From Phaeobacter sp. 22II1-1F12B (GTDB lineage Bacteria > Pseudomonadota > Alphaproteobacteria > Rhodobacterales > Rhodobacteraceae), in contig NZ_AQQP01000016.1 of assembly GCF_002210165.1 (NCBI RefSeq), forward strand, positions 42,774 through 106,773: a stretch of 64,000 nucleotides of DNA, given 5' to 3'. Each line of letters starts with the position of its first letter. Position 1 is the stretch's first letter. A program made the translations under genes and the position numbers. The notes beneath the pieces were generated by a model. The model had not been told where the DNA came from. It saw nothing but the letters and a program-made list of their open reading frames with translations, and did no database searches. Below, piece by piece: positions 1 to 9,708 of this stretch.

Positions 1-1052
1 TCGATTTCGAGGCACCCGCCGGCCTTACCGTGCTGTTCGGGCGCTCGGGGTCAGGCAAGACGACCATCATCAACGCGGTCGCGGGCCTGCTGAAACCGGA
101 TCGGGGACGGGTGACCATCGATGGGCGCGACCTGCTTGATACGGATCGGCGGATCGACCTTCCGACCCATCGACGTCAGCTTGGCTATATCTTTCAGGAT
201 GCGCGGCTGTTTCCACATCTGACGGTTGCCCAGAACCTGTCTTACGGGCGTTGGTTTGCGCGCGGGTCCCGCAACGGCAACGAAATGGATCGCGTGGTCG
301 ACATGCTCGGTCTTGGCCCGCTCATGTCGCGCCGACCCGCGAGACTGTCCGGCGGCGAAAGACAACGTGTGGCCATCGGGCGGGCGCTACTTGCCCGTCC
401 GCGCCTGCTGCTTGCCGATGAGCCGCTGGCCTCGCTCGACGAAGGGCGCAAGGCGGAAATTCTGCCCTATTTCGAACGGCTTCGGGATGAGGTCGATGTG
501 CCGATCCTCTATGTCAGTCATGCCCCGGCTGAGGTCGCGCGTCTGGCAACCACGGTTATCGCGCTTGAAAACGGTAGGGTCGTCCGGCAGGGCCCGGCGC
601 TCGAGGTGCTGGGCGATCCGATGGTGACACCGGCCGGAATTCGGGCCGCAGGGGCGGTTCTGCGCGCAGAGGTAAAGGCGCATCACGACGATGGTCTGAG
701 CGAACTCGATGCCGGTGGCATTCCGCTGTTCCTGCCGCGCGTCCCTCACAGACCGGGCAGCTTCATTCGCATCCGTATCGCCGCGCAGGAGGTGATCCTG
801 TCGCGGGAGCGACCCGCAGGCCTTTCGGCGCTCAACATCCTGCCGGGCCGGGTGGAATCGCTGCGGGCGGGCGAGGGGCCGGGCATGCTGGTATCGCTCG
901 CGACGCCCGCCGGAACCATCCTTGCCCGCATCACCCGGCGTTCTGCCATGACCCTTGGTCTGGACGAGGGCGTCGATTGCCACGCCATCGTCAAATCCGT
1001 TGCCATCGCGCCCGAGGATGTCGGCGGTGCCCGACCCCGGTCAGACGGATAG
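1..1052 (+). CDS. modC: Molybdate ABC transporter ATP-binding protein ModC (5' end cut by window)
   Basis: ATPase subunit that drives molybdate import with ModA and ModB at the inner membrane. The reading frame is open from base 3, so the true start lies before the window. Visible motifs are Walker A GRSGSGKT right at the beginning, the signature LSGGERQR and Walker B LLLADEP with ASLDE. After the ATPase region (about residue 215 on) comes a C-terminal mop/TOBE-type region (LPGRVESLRAG...), the molybdate-binding domain that separates ModC from other importers' ATPases. modA and modB would be expected just upstream but are outside the window. The stop overlaps by 12 bp, tail to tail, with the end of the RTX gene on the other strand. 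Confidence 0.9.
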   Translation, partial: DFEAPAGLTVLFGRSGSGKTTIINAVAGLLKPDRGRVTIDGRDLLDTDRRIDLPTHRRQLGYIFQDARLFPHLTVAQNLSYGRWFARGSRNGNEMDRVVDMLGLGPLMSRRPARLSGGERQRVAIGRALLARPRLLLADEPLASLDEGRKAEILPYFERLRDEVDVPILYVSHAPAEVARLATTVIALENGRVVRQGPALEVLGDPMVTPAGIRAAGAVLRAEVKAHHDDGLSELDAGGIPLFLPRVPHRPGSFIRIRIAAQEVILSRERPAGLSALNILPGRVESLRAGEGPGMLVSLATPAGTILARITRRSAMTLGLDEGVDCHAIVKSVAIAPEDVGGARPRSDG

Positions 1053-4000
1053 AACCGTCCAGCTTCCGTCGTCGAACATCAGCCGCTCAAAGGCGTATTC
1101 GTCCGAATAATAGTGGTTCTTCAGCAGGATATCGCCCTTAGCCCAGCTGATCGCCAGATCGTAGGTGCCGCTGCGGGCAAAGCTCAGCTCATCCACCGAA
1201 GAGACCGAATTGAACAGGATCGTGTCGAGACTGTCCGAGCGGCTGTCGTCGAAGGTGTCGCTGCCCTCGCTGGCGACATAGGTGTCGTCGCCGGTCGAGC
1301 CGTAGAGGAAGTCGTCGCCAAGCCCGCCATCCATCCAATCATTGCCGTCATAGCCATAAAGGCGGTCATCCCCGTCCAACCCGAACATCCGGTCATTGAT
1401 AGATCCAAGCTCGGCCCGGTTGCCATAAAGGTAGTCATTCCCGCCAGTGCCTTTCAGCTCGGGGTTGATGCCGGTCAGATCCACCTTGGTGCCGTTGGCG
1501 AACTCAAGGGTTTCAATGACATTGCGCGTGTTGAACGCGTTCTGGATCGTGACAGAGCCGCTATCCCAGGCGATCACCAGTGCGGAACTCGACGTCAGCG
1601 TATAGCTGATATCGCTGGCCGAAATCCCGGATTTCAGCTTGATCACGTCGGCCTTGTCCGCTGCGTCTCCGTAGTCCGAGATCGTGTCATGCCCGTCGCC
1701 GACAAGATAGGTATCGGCCCCCGCTGCACCATACATGGTATCGTTGCCAAGGCCACCGATCAGCGTGTCATCGCCATCGTACCCATAAAGCCGGTCATCG
1801 CCGTCGAACCCGTAAATCACGTCGGCTTTTGACCCGACATCGCCATTGTTGCCCGAGACGGTATCGTTCGCATTGGTGCCATATGTCGGCGCGGCGATCT
1901 TGGTCAGGTCGACCGTGGTCCCGTTGGAATAGATAAGCTGTTCGACCGCATAGTTCGACCGGAAGGCGTTCTGTATGGTGAACGACCCATCGGCCCATTC
2001 AGCGACCAGATTACCGCCGGAGCTGCGCGAATAGCTGACATCCGACGCAGAGACGCCGGACTTCATCCGGATCACATCCTTGGGGTCGCCCGTCTGCCCG
2101 GAATCCGAGATCAGATCGTCGCCATCTCCGACGTAATAGGTATCGCCTCCGTCGGCCCCGTACATTCTGTCATCGCCAAGCCCGCCGCTGAAACGGTCGT
2201 TGCCATCATAGCCATACATGGTGTCATCGCCATCCAGCCCGACCAGCAGGTCGTTGCGCGAGCCGAAATCCGCGCGGTTACCATAAAGCGTGTCATCTGC
2301 CGTGGTGCCGTGGGTCTCGAGCGCGAGCGAGGTAAGATCGATTACGCTGCCATTGCCATAGCGCAGCTTTTCAACCGCGTAAGAGGTGTCGAACCCGTTG
2401 TCGATCGTGACCGATCCGCCGTCCCAGCCGATCCAGATATCGCCGTTTTGCAGGCGTATCGTGACATCGCCGGGATTGATCCCGCTCTTTAGCCGGACTT
2501 CGTCATCGCTGTCGCCGGTCGTACCGCGATCCGAAATATGGTCGTCCCCGTCGCCAACAAGGTAGATATCGCCGCCCTCGGCCCCGTAAAGACTATCGTC
2601 GCCAAGGCCGCCATCCAGAATGTCGTTCCCGTCATAGCCGTATAGCTGGTCGTCACCATCGAAACCGCGCAGCGTATCGTTGCGCGACCCCAACGCTTCA
2701 CGGTTGCCGCGCAGGTTGTCATTCCCGCCTGTGCCGATCGTGGCGACAGAGATCGTCGTCAAGTCCTGGGTGGATCCATTCCCATAGCGCAATGTTTCCA
2801 CGGCATAATTCGTGCTGAACGCATATCTGATCGAGACCGATCCACCCTTCCAGTCCAGCAGGAGAGTACCCGAGCTGTCGCGGCTGAAAGAGACATCTCC
2901 GGGGTTTATCCCGGATTTGAGCTGGATCACATCCGCCGCGCTTCCGGTGCTGCCATAGTCGGTGATCTCGTCATCACCATCGCCCACCTTGTAGGTGTCG
3001 CCCCCGTCACCACCCTGCAACGTGTCATTGCCAAGACCGCCCTCAAGCGTGTCTGCCCCGGCATAGCCATAAAGTCGGTCGTTGCCGTCTTCGCCGATCA
3101 GGGTGTTATTTCCGGCATCGCCAGAGAATGTCTTGTTCGCCGGTGTCGTGTAAGCGGTCTTGGCCTGCGTCACGAGGTCGATGATTGTGCCGTCCGCCAG
3201 CCGCGCCTTTTCCACCTGGTAGCGCGCTGTCGACCAGTTCTGCACCTGTACCGAACCTTCGTCCCATGTCACCCGCAGGTGCTGGCCATCGACCAGCAGG
3301 AAGGACAGATCGCTCGCGTCGATACCTGCGATAAAGCTCAGATAATCGTCGCCATCGCCGGTGTCGCCATAATCGTTGACTAGGTCATGCCCCAGACCGA
3401 CGATGTATTCGTCCTCGCCCGCGGCACCATAGAGGTCGTCATCGCCAAGCCCGCCGTCGAGTGTATCATTGCCATCGTAGCCGTAGATGCGGTCATCTCC
3501 GTCAAGCCCTGTGATGACATCGTCCTGCGTGCCGAATTCCTCGTCATTGCCATAGATCGTTTCACTGCCGTTGGTGCCGGTGATGGTCACCGCAAGCGTG
3601 GTCAGATCGACCGTCACGCCATTGTCGTAGACCAGCCGTTCCACGGCATAGCGTTGGTCGAAGGCATAGGCGATGCGTGCAGAACCCGTGCCCCATGAAA
3701 TCAAAAGATCACCATTGCTGTATGCCTGATAGGTGACCATGGCCTGCGTGATCCCGGCGGCCAGCCGGATGGTGTCGGGGCCGTCGCTCAGATCCGACTT
3801 GGCAGCATCGCTGATATAGTCGTCGCCTTCGCCAACGCGGTAGGTATCTGCGCCTTCGCCACCGTACATGGTGTCGTCGCCATCGCCGCCTTCGAGGATA
3901 TCCGCGCCGTCATAGCCGTAAAGCGTATCGTTCCCGTCGCGCCCGACGAGATAGTCGTCGCGGCTGCCAAGCTCTTCGCGGTTGCCGCCAAGGGAGTCAT

Positions 4001-7000
4001 TGGCGTTCGTGCCTACGGTCGGCGCAAAGGCATCCGTGAGAGCGATCTTGCTGCCATTGGCGAATTGCAGGGTCTCGATGGCACGGCTCTGGTCATAGGC
4101 CGACTGAATGCTGACGGACCCGCTGCCCCAGTCCACCAGCAGGGTGCCGTTGCTGTAACGGGTATAGTCCACGTCGCTTGCGGAAATGCCCGCCCCCAGA
4201 AGAAGCGTATCCGCACCGCCTGAGTCCTGAATAAAGTTCTCGCCCGCGCCGGGAAGGTAGATGTCGTCGCCATCCCCGCCGTACATCAGATCGTCGCCGT
4301 CACCGCCATCCAGCCGGTCATTGCCATCATAGCCGTTCAGCCGGTCATCGCCGTCCAGACCATAGAGCATATCGTCGATGCCGCCATAATCCTCGGTATT
4401 GCCGTAGATGTAGTCATTGGCGCTGGTGCCGATGGTGGGGACGGACAGCTTGGTCAGATCGACGCTTGTGCCATTGGCGAAGGCCAGTGTTTCAACCGCG
4501 TAACGGGCATCGAACGCATAGGCGATTTTGGCCGAGCCGGTGGCCCATTCGATCATCAAGGCACCGTCCAGCGTCCGGCGATAGCTGACGTCGCCGGGCG
4601 CGATGCCCGATGCGATCTCGAGCCGGTCCTTGCCTTCGCCGCTGGCACCCGATCCGTAATCGCGGATCACATCATGGCCGATCCCGACGCGATAGGTGTC
4701 CCCATCTGCGCCGCCTTCAAGCTGGTCATCGCCTTCGCCACCATCAAGAATATCGGCCCCGTCAAAGCCAGACAGGTAATCGTCCCCGCCCAGCCCATAG
4801 ATGGTATCGTCACGGCTGCCGTAATCGGCGCGGTTGCCATAGATCGTCTCGCCGCCGTTAGTCCCGATCGTATCGGCAGAGATGCTGGTCAGATCGACCG
4901 TGGCACCGTTGGCAAATTCCAGCAGTTCTACCGCGTAACGCTTGGAAAACGCGTTGTCGATCCGAGCCGATCCGCCGGCCCATGAGATGACGAGGTCGCC
5001 GTCGGAATAGCGGGCATAGCTGATGTCGGAGGCCGTTATACCCGGGGCAAGGACGACCCTGTCCTTGCCATCCATGTCGTTGCCATAGTCGCTGATGAAA
5101 TCGTCGCCCGAACCGACCAGATAACGGTCCGCGCCGATGCCGCCATACATGTCGTCATCGTCTTCACCGCCGTCGAGCGTATCGTTGCCGTCATAGCCGT
5201 ATATGCGGTCATCGCCGCCCAGCCCGACAATCGTGTCGTCGTGACTGCCAAGCTCTTGCGTGTTGCCGTAGATGGTTTCGCCGTCTTCGGTGCCGCGGGT
5301 CACGACCGCCTGACTGGTCAGGTTGACCACCCGGCCACCGGCCAGTTCCAGCTTTTCGATCGCGTTGGCCTCGCTATAGGCATTGTCGATCCGGACCGAT
5401 CCGCCTTTCCACGAAATCAGCAGATCGCCGTCCAGCATCCGCGCAAAGTCGAGATCGCTCAGACCGAATTTCTTGCGATCCAGCACGATCCTGTCGGCCT
5501 TGCCGCCCTGATATTCATAGTCCTGAACGAAATCGTCACCGAGGCCGACCACATAGCTGTCACCACCCGCGCCGCCATACATCGAGTCATTGCCAAGGCC
5601 GCCGATGAGCGTGTCATTGCCGTTCGCGCCATAGAGATAGTCGTCGCCCGCACCACCATCGAGCGTATCGTCGTCTTCGTAGCCATAGATGCGGTCGATG
5701 CCGAGCCCCCCGCGCAGCACGTCTTTGCGGGCCACGCCACCTTCGTCTCCGCGCAGGTAGTCGTTCGCATCGCTGCCCCATGTCTCGATCGCCATATCTG
5801 CGATATTGACCTTGCTGGTGCCGTTCTTGGTCTTGAGCTTGAGCTGCTCGATCCCGCCGCCTTCGGTAAAGTGGCCCTGCACAAGGATAGAATCCTTGCG
5901 GGTTTCGATTGTCAGGTCATCGGACAAGGCGGTGCGGTAAAGCGTTATGTCCTTTTCCTTGAGCCCCTTGCGCATCATCACGGTATCGGTGCCGCCATCT
6001 TCGATGATGGTTTCCTTGCCGCGCGCCTTGTAGGTGTCGTTGCCCATGCCGCCGCGGCTGATGTCGACCCCGGCGCCGCCGATGAGCATGTCCTTGCCCG
6101 CGCCCCCGATCTGGATGTCGTCGCCTTTGCCGCCCTTGAGCTTGTCGTTGCCGCCTTGCCCTTCGAGAACGTCGGCGCCCTTGCCGCCCTTGATGATGTC
6201 CTTGCCGGCAAGGCCGACGATCCGGTCCGACAGGATGAACTCGTTGACGTCGCCTCGCAAAACATCGCCCTTGCGGGTGCCGACGATGCCCTGTGCCTGA
6301 CGTTCAAGATCAAAGATCGTACCGTCCTTGAGCTCAAGCAGTTCGATGGCGCCATTGGTGTTGTAAAAGCCTTCGATGCGGACGATCAGCTCGCCCGAGG
6401 CATAGATTTCCAGATCAAGCTCGTTGGCCTGCGACTTGAGAAAGGCCATGTCGGACAGATCGAATTTCTTCTGGATCCGTAGACGGTCTTCGCCGCTGGT
6501 ATCGACGATCGTGTCAAAGCCGCTGGTATAATAGTAGATATCGTCGCCATTGCCGCCGAACATCAGGTCATTGCCCGCGCCGCCGTTCAGGATGTCATCG
6601 CCTTCGCCCGCGTTCAGGTTGTCGTCTCCGCGCAGACCGAAAAGACTGTCATTGCCGGAACTGGTCGACAGGCTGTCGCGCCCGCCTCCGCCTCGCAGGT
6701 TGTCATCGCCGCTTGTCCCGTTGAGGCTTAGCGACTGGGCCGGGTAGATCTCGGACAGAACCGCGTCCACGGTGATGCCGGTGTCGCCGTCGAACTTGGA
6801 CATGACCTTGTCGAGCTTCTTCGCCTGCTTGCGCGACATGGTGTCGATATCGAGGGCGGTATCGATCACGAGGATGAGGTTGGTCCAGACGCCAGCCATG
6901 TCCGCGCCCGATTTCTCATAGTCTTTCGCCAGCTTTTTCAGGGCCTTGAAGTTCAGCTTGAGAGGCTCTGCGAAACGGTCCGGCTCCCATTCGTAATCCG

Positions 7001-9647
7001 GTTCTCCCTTGAAGATCACCGCGGCATCGGTCTGCGCGAGAATCTTGGTCAGCGTTACGTTGCGCGCGTTCTCATAGGCGGTCTTGAGCGTACGCCCCGC
7101 TTCGGGTGCCGGGTCTGGGCGGGACCCCTGAAGAAACGGACGGTCGGTGAAGGCCTCGATAAAGGCAAGCTGACGGCCATCGATATAGTACCCACGACCG
7201 TTCGGATTTTCACCCGACACCTCGGCCCAGCGGTAGAGGATCGAATCCATCCGGCCAAGCGCATCCTGATCCGGGTCAAAAACCTCCTTCGCCGAAAGCG
7301 CGGCCAGCTCGGCAACAAGCTCTTCCAGCTTGTCATCGCGCGCCATGGCGGTGTGCAGATCGGGCAGCATGCCATAGCCGCGCAGATGGGGCAGGGCAAA
7401 GGCATCGGGATCAAACGGAACGTCACCCTGCGCCCGGGTCAGCACGTTGTCATAGGCAAACCATACATCCGAGATTTCGAGGGTCTTGCCCTTGTCGTTG
7501 GTATAGCTCGAAATATGGGTGACGCGGTTGTCGGCGATCATGCCGGTGCCAAGCGCCGCATCGAGCTTGATCGACACCACGCCGGATTTCTCAAGGCTTT
7601 TCAACTCGCCTGGATCGGAATCGCCGTCCTGGTTGAGATCGCGCCAGACGACGAGATCCTCAAAGGCGTCGTCTTTCTTGTCGATCACCCCGTCAAAATT
7701 GGAATCGAGCACCGCGAGATTGGTGAAACCGTCAACGGTTTCGGTGCCGAAGAGCTCGGAGTGATCGTCGATTTCGTCATTGTTGTTGCTGTCGATTGCA
7801 AGCAGGCCGTCGTCGGATTTCACCCAGCCGCTGACTTCGCGCATGCCGTCGTTGTCGATGTCCCAGAAAACCGCGCCCTTGGAGGAAATCGAGGACAACT
7901 CCAGCCCGTCGCCATCGAGGTCCAGGATAAGAGGCGAGGCTTCGGTACGGGCCGTGGTGCTGCGGTCGCGCACGTCCTCGGCATAATCGACCGGCGCGGT
8001 ATCGTCGCCCGTCCACCATTCGACAAGCCCGTCCCAGAACCCGCCGATCCGCTCGAACCCGGCGTCGGTCGCGTCCTTGATCGCGTCGAGGAAATCTTTG
8101 CCCCAGTCATTGGGGTTGCTGCTGTGATCGCGGAAATTGTCTGCCAGATCGTCAAAGGCCTGTTCCAGCCAGTCGCGGCCCTTGCCAAAGATATCGGCCC
8201 CGTAATCGATCACGTCCGAACCGGTATCGCGCAGCCAGTCGAGCGTGTTATCGGCCATCTCATTGGCCTGCGTGCCGATGTCGTTCCAAGTGTTGACCAC
8301 GGCCTTGCCAAAGTCGGTGGACTGATCCTTGACCCATCCGGCGATCTTGTTGAGCTTGTCGGCCTTGTCCGCCACCCATGCGCCGGTGCTGTCGAGCGAG
8401 TCCTGCGCCCAGACGGCAAAATCACCCATTTGCTTGTCAAAGAACTTGAGCGCGGCGTCCTTGGCGTCACTGATGCTGTCGAGCGCTTTCCCCGCCTGGT
8501 TCGTGGTCCAGTTGGTGCTGGTGCTCCATGTTTCAGAGGCTTTGTCCCAGCCGTGGCGCAGCGCCTGTTCGGCAACCTCAAGCCCCCGGGTGCCGATCGC
8601 GCCCAGATCTTCGCCAAGATCTATCGCGGCATTCCACCCGGCATTGCCGGTTTCGATGAACAGGTTCGCGCCTTCGGTGCCGATCCAGTTAAAGGCCTCG
8701 ACCGCCGCCCCGGTAATCGCATCGGTGATCAGACGTTTGGTTTCAGGGACTTCGGCGGCCAGCTTGGGGATCTGCGAAAGCGCGCTCCATGTTTCATCAA
8801 GATCGACATTCGTCAGCGTGCCCGGGCCACCAAGAGCCAGTTTGCCGATCCAGGTGGCGAGCGGCTTGTAAAGACCCGGATTGGCCGTCTGGATAGCCTC
8901 GTTGTCGTAGTAACCGGGCGTGCCGGTCTTTGCCCCGGCAATCGCCGCGTCCGTGTAATTGCCTAGCTTGTGATCTGAATAAACGCCGCCGGGCAGCAGG
9001 CTTGGGTTCGCCACGACACTGGTTGCTCCAAGGTGATCGCCGCCGGTCTTCGACACCAGATCGCGGTCGATATAGAGGTTGAGCATCTCAGCACCGCTCA
9101 GCCGCCCGGTATCCAGTGCGCCGCCGTTATTCTCGCGGATGGCGTGTTCTGCACCGGGGGCCGACTGGGTGTGGAGGTTCATGTCCGACACGCGTTTGTC
9201 ATAGGTCCCGGCCGTCTCATAGATCGCGTATTGGGCCAGAGCGCCGCCAAGGCTGTGACCGGCAAAGGTGACCTCGTCGCCGCTTTTCCAGTTGTTCTGA
9301 AGGAAGGAATTGACCTGAGACCGGGCTTCGTCCCATTGCGCCCAGCCGATGCTGGCCACGTCATCGTAGAAATCGCGCGCTTCCTGCGACCCTTTGAAGG
9401 CGACGACCACATCGCCGGTCGCGTCGTTCTTCAGCCCAAAGGCCTGAAGCCCGTCCTCGGTATCGCCCTCGATGATCGTGACCACCCTGTATTCGGCCAG
9501 CGGAGATTTGTTTCCGACTGAATCCGGTCCGAGATTCAGATCCTTGAGCTTGGTTCCGGCCCCTTGTTTCTGAAGCTGCTTTCGGATCGTGCCCGCATCG
9601 ATATAGGCGAATTCAGAGGCATCGCGGCCAAGGGTGGCGTTCGTCAT
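1041..9647 (-). CDS. Giant lipase/RTX calcium-binding exoprotein (2868 aa)
   Basis: Likely a secreted type I secretion substrate. Residues 1-230 look like a class 3 lipase/alpha-beta hydrolase: GHSLGGALAQ carries a probable nucleophile Ser132, with candidate Asp194/196 and His226 (SDHKLGN). Residues about 320-590 form a helical, Trp-rich region. About 600-760 is an FrpC-like segment rich in Ca2+ loops (LDLDGDGLEL, DLNQDGDSDPGE). From about 1000 onward come nonapeptide GGxGxDxux blocks alternating with haemolysin-type calcium-binding-related modules (YAVExLxxxNG, then YGYDGNDxLDGG). No N-terminal signal peptide is visible, which fits C-terminal type I export, but no hlyB/hlyD/tolC genes are in the window. 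The start has AAAGG upstream. The substrate of the lipase-like domain is unknown. It lies 61 bp after an exported protein gene on the same strand. Confidence 0.85.
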   Translation of the reverse strand: MTNATLGRDASEFAYIDAGTIRKQLQKQGAGTKLKDLNLGPDSVGNKSPLAEYRVVTIIEGDTEDGLQAFGLKNDATGDVVVAFKGSQEARDFYDDVASIGWAQWDEARSQVNSFLQNNWKSGDEVTFAGHSLGGALAQYAIYETAGTYDKRVSDMNLHTQSAPGAEHAIRENNGGALDTGRLSGAEMLNLYIDRDLVSKTGGDHLGATSVVANPSLLPGGVYSDHKLGNYTDAAIAGAKTGTPGYYDNEAIQTANPGLYKPLATWIGKLALGGPGTLTNVDLDETWSALSQIPKLAAEVPETKRLITDAITGAAVEAFNWIGTEGANLFIETGNAGWNAAIDLGEDLGAIGTRGLEVAEQALRHGWDKASETWSTSTNWTTNQAGKALDSISDAKDAALKFFDKQMGDFAVWAQDSLDSTGAWVADKADKLNKIAGWVKDQSTDFGKAVVNTWNDIGTQANEMADNTLDWLRDTGSDVIDYGADIFGKGRDWLEQAFDDLADNFRDHSSNPNDWGKDFLDAIKDATDAGFERIGGFWDGLVEWWTGDDTAPVDYAEDVRDRSTTARTEASPLILDLDGDGLELSSISSKGAVFWDIDNDGMREVSGWVKSDDGLLAIDSNNNDEIDDHSELFGTETVDGFTNLAVLDSNFDGVIDKKDDAFEDLVVWRDLNQDGDSDPGELKSLEKSGVVSIKLDAALGTGMIADNRVTHISSYTNDKGKTLEISDVWFAYDNVLTRAQGDVPFDPDAFALPHLRGYGMLPDLHTAMARDDKLEELVAELAALSAKEVFDPDQDALGRMDSILYRWAEVSGENPNGRGYYIDGRQLAFIEAFTDRPFLQGSRPDPAPEAGRTLKTAYENARNVTLTKILAQTDAAVIFKGEPDYEWEPDRFAEPLKLNFKALKKLAKDYEKSGADMAGVWTNLILVIDTALDIDTMSRKQAKKLDKVMSKFDGDTGITVDAVLSEIYPAQSLSLNGTSGDDNLRGGGGRDSLSTSSGNDSLFGLRGDDNLNAGEGDDILNGGAGNDLMFGGNGDDIYYYTSGFDTIVDTSGEDRLRIQKKFDLSDMAFLKSQANELDLEIYASGELIVRIEGFYNTNGAIELLELKDGTIFDLERQAQGIVGTRKGDVLRGDVNEFILSDRIVGLAGKDIIKGGKGADVLEGQGGNDKLKGGKGDDIQIGGAGKDMLIGGAGVDISRGGMGNDTYKARGKETIIEDGGTDTVMMRKGLKEKDITLYRTALSDDLTIETRKDSILVQGHFTEGGGIEQLKLKTKNGTSKVNIADMAIETWGSDANDYLRGDEGGVARKDVLRGGLGIDRIYGYEDDDTLDGGAGDDYLYGANGNDTLIGGLGNDSMYGGAGGDSYVVGLGDDFVQDYEYQGGKADRIVLDRKKFGLSDLDFARMLDGDLLISWKGGSVRIDNAYSEANAIEKLELAGGRVVNLTSQAVVTRGTEDGETIYGNTQELGSHDDTIVGLGGDDRIYGYDGNDTLDGGEDDDDMYGGIGADRYLVGSGDDFISDYGNDMDGKDRVVLAPGITASDISYARYSDGDLVISWAGGSARIDNAFSKRYAVELLEFANGATVDLTSISADTIGTNGGETIYGNRADYGSRDDTIYGLGGDDYLSGFDGADILDGGEGDDQLEGGADGDTYRVGIGHDVIRDYGSGASGEGKDRLEIASGIAPGDVSYRRTLDGALMIEWATGSAKIAYAFDARYAVETLAFANGTSVDLTKLSVPTIGTSANDYIYGNTEDYGGIDDMLYGLDGDDRLNGYDGNDRLDGGDGDDLMYGGDGDDIYLPGAGENFIQDSGGADTLLLGAGISASDVDYTRYSNGTLLVDWGSGSVSIQSAYDQSRAIETLQFANGSKIALTDAFAPTVGTNANDSLGGNREELGSRDDYLVGRDGNDTLYGYDGADILEGGDGDDTMYGGEGADTYRVGEGDDYISDAAKSDLSDGPDTIRLAAGITQAMVTYQAYSNGDLLISWGTGSARIAYAFDQRYAVERLVYDNGVTVDLTTLAVTITGTNGSETIYGNDEEFGTQDDVITGLDGDDRIYGYDGNDTLDGGLGDDDLYGAAGEDEYIVGLGHDLVNDYGDTGDGDDYLSFIAGIDASDLSFLLVDGQHLRVTWDEGSVQVQNWSTARYQVEKARLADGTIIDLVTQAKTAYTTPANKTFSGDAGNNTLIGEDGNDRLYGYAGADTLEGGLGNDTLQGGDGGDTYKVGDGDDEITDYGSTGSAADVIQLKSGINPGDVSFSRDSSGTLLLDWKGGSVSIRYAFSTNYAVETLRYGNGSTQDLTTISVATIGTGGNDNLRGNREALGSRNDTLRGFDGDDQLYGYDGNDILDGGLGDDSLYGAEGGDIYLVGDGDDHISDRGTTGDSDDEVRLKSGINPGDVTIRLQNGDIWIGWDGGSVTIDNGFDTSYAVEKLRYGNGSVIDLTSLALETHGTTADDTLYGNRADFGSRNDLLVGLDGDDTMYGYDGNDRFSGGLGDDRMYGADGGDTYYVGDGDDLISDSGQTGDPKDVIRMKSGVSASDVSYSRSSGGNLVAEWADGSFTIQNAFRSNYAVEQLIYSNGTTVDLTKIAAPTYGTNANDTVSGNNGDVGSKADVIYGFDGDDRLYGYDGDDTLIGGLGNDTMYGAAGADTYLVGDGHDTISDYGDAADKADVIKLKSGISASDISYTLTSSSALVIAWDSGSVTIQNAFNTRNVIETLEFANGTKVDLTGINPELKGTGGNDYLYGNRAELGSINDRMFGLDGDDRLYGYDGNDWMDGGLGDDFLYGSTGDDTYVASEGSDTFDDSRSDSLDTILFNSVSSVDELSFARSGTYDLAISWAKGDILLKNHYYSDEYAFERLMFDDGSWTVLSV
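1100..5330 (-). repeat. About ten tandem ~430-bp coding repeats in the RTX gene
   Basis: Within the RTX gene the block ending in the motif (T)xGTxxND/ETxxGN recurs near positions 1440, 1880, 2300, 2735, 3150, 3580, 4010, 4430, 4870 and 5300, so the spacing is about 420-445 bp. Each unit encodes one RTX nonapeptide cluster plus one YAVE...NG module. The unit near 3150 is degenerate: it lacks the GN...GSxxD part. Three more divergent units lie further toward the N-terminus (about 5780, 6260 and 6700). Confidence 0.8.
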
Positions 9648-9708
9648 AGGAAAAGGCCTTTGTCAAAAAAACTCGGTCAGAGAACGTGGGCGAAGGGATA
9701 AAAAGTAA

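Noticed and set aside
1100..5330. Regularly spaced repeats that might be a CRISPR array
   Set aside because: The unit is about 430 bp, in frame and protein-coding (RTX); there are no short repeats with unique spacers.
5241..6482. Long open frame on the plus strand opposite the RTX gene (413 aa)
   Set aside because: Arises from the GC-rich repeats of the RTX gene on the other strand; no family features, and the minus-strand frame has clear RTX motifs.
7353..8966. 537-aa plus-strand open frame opposite the RTX gene
   Set aside because: Antisense shadow of the FrpC-like and helical regions; composition unlike a protein, no start signals.
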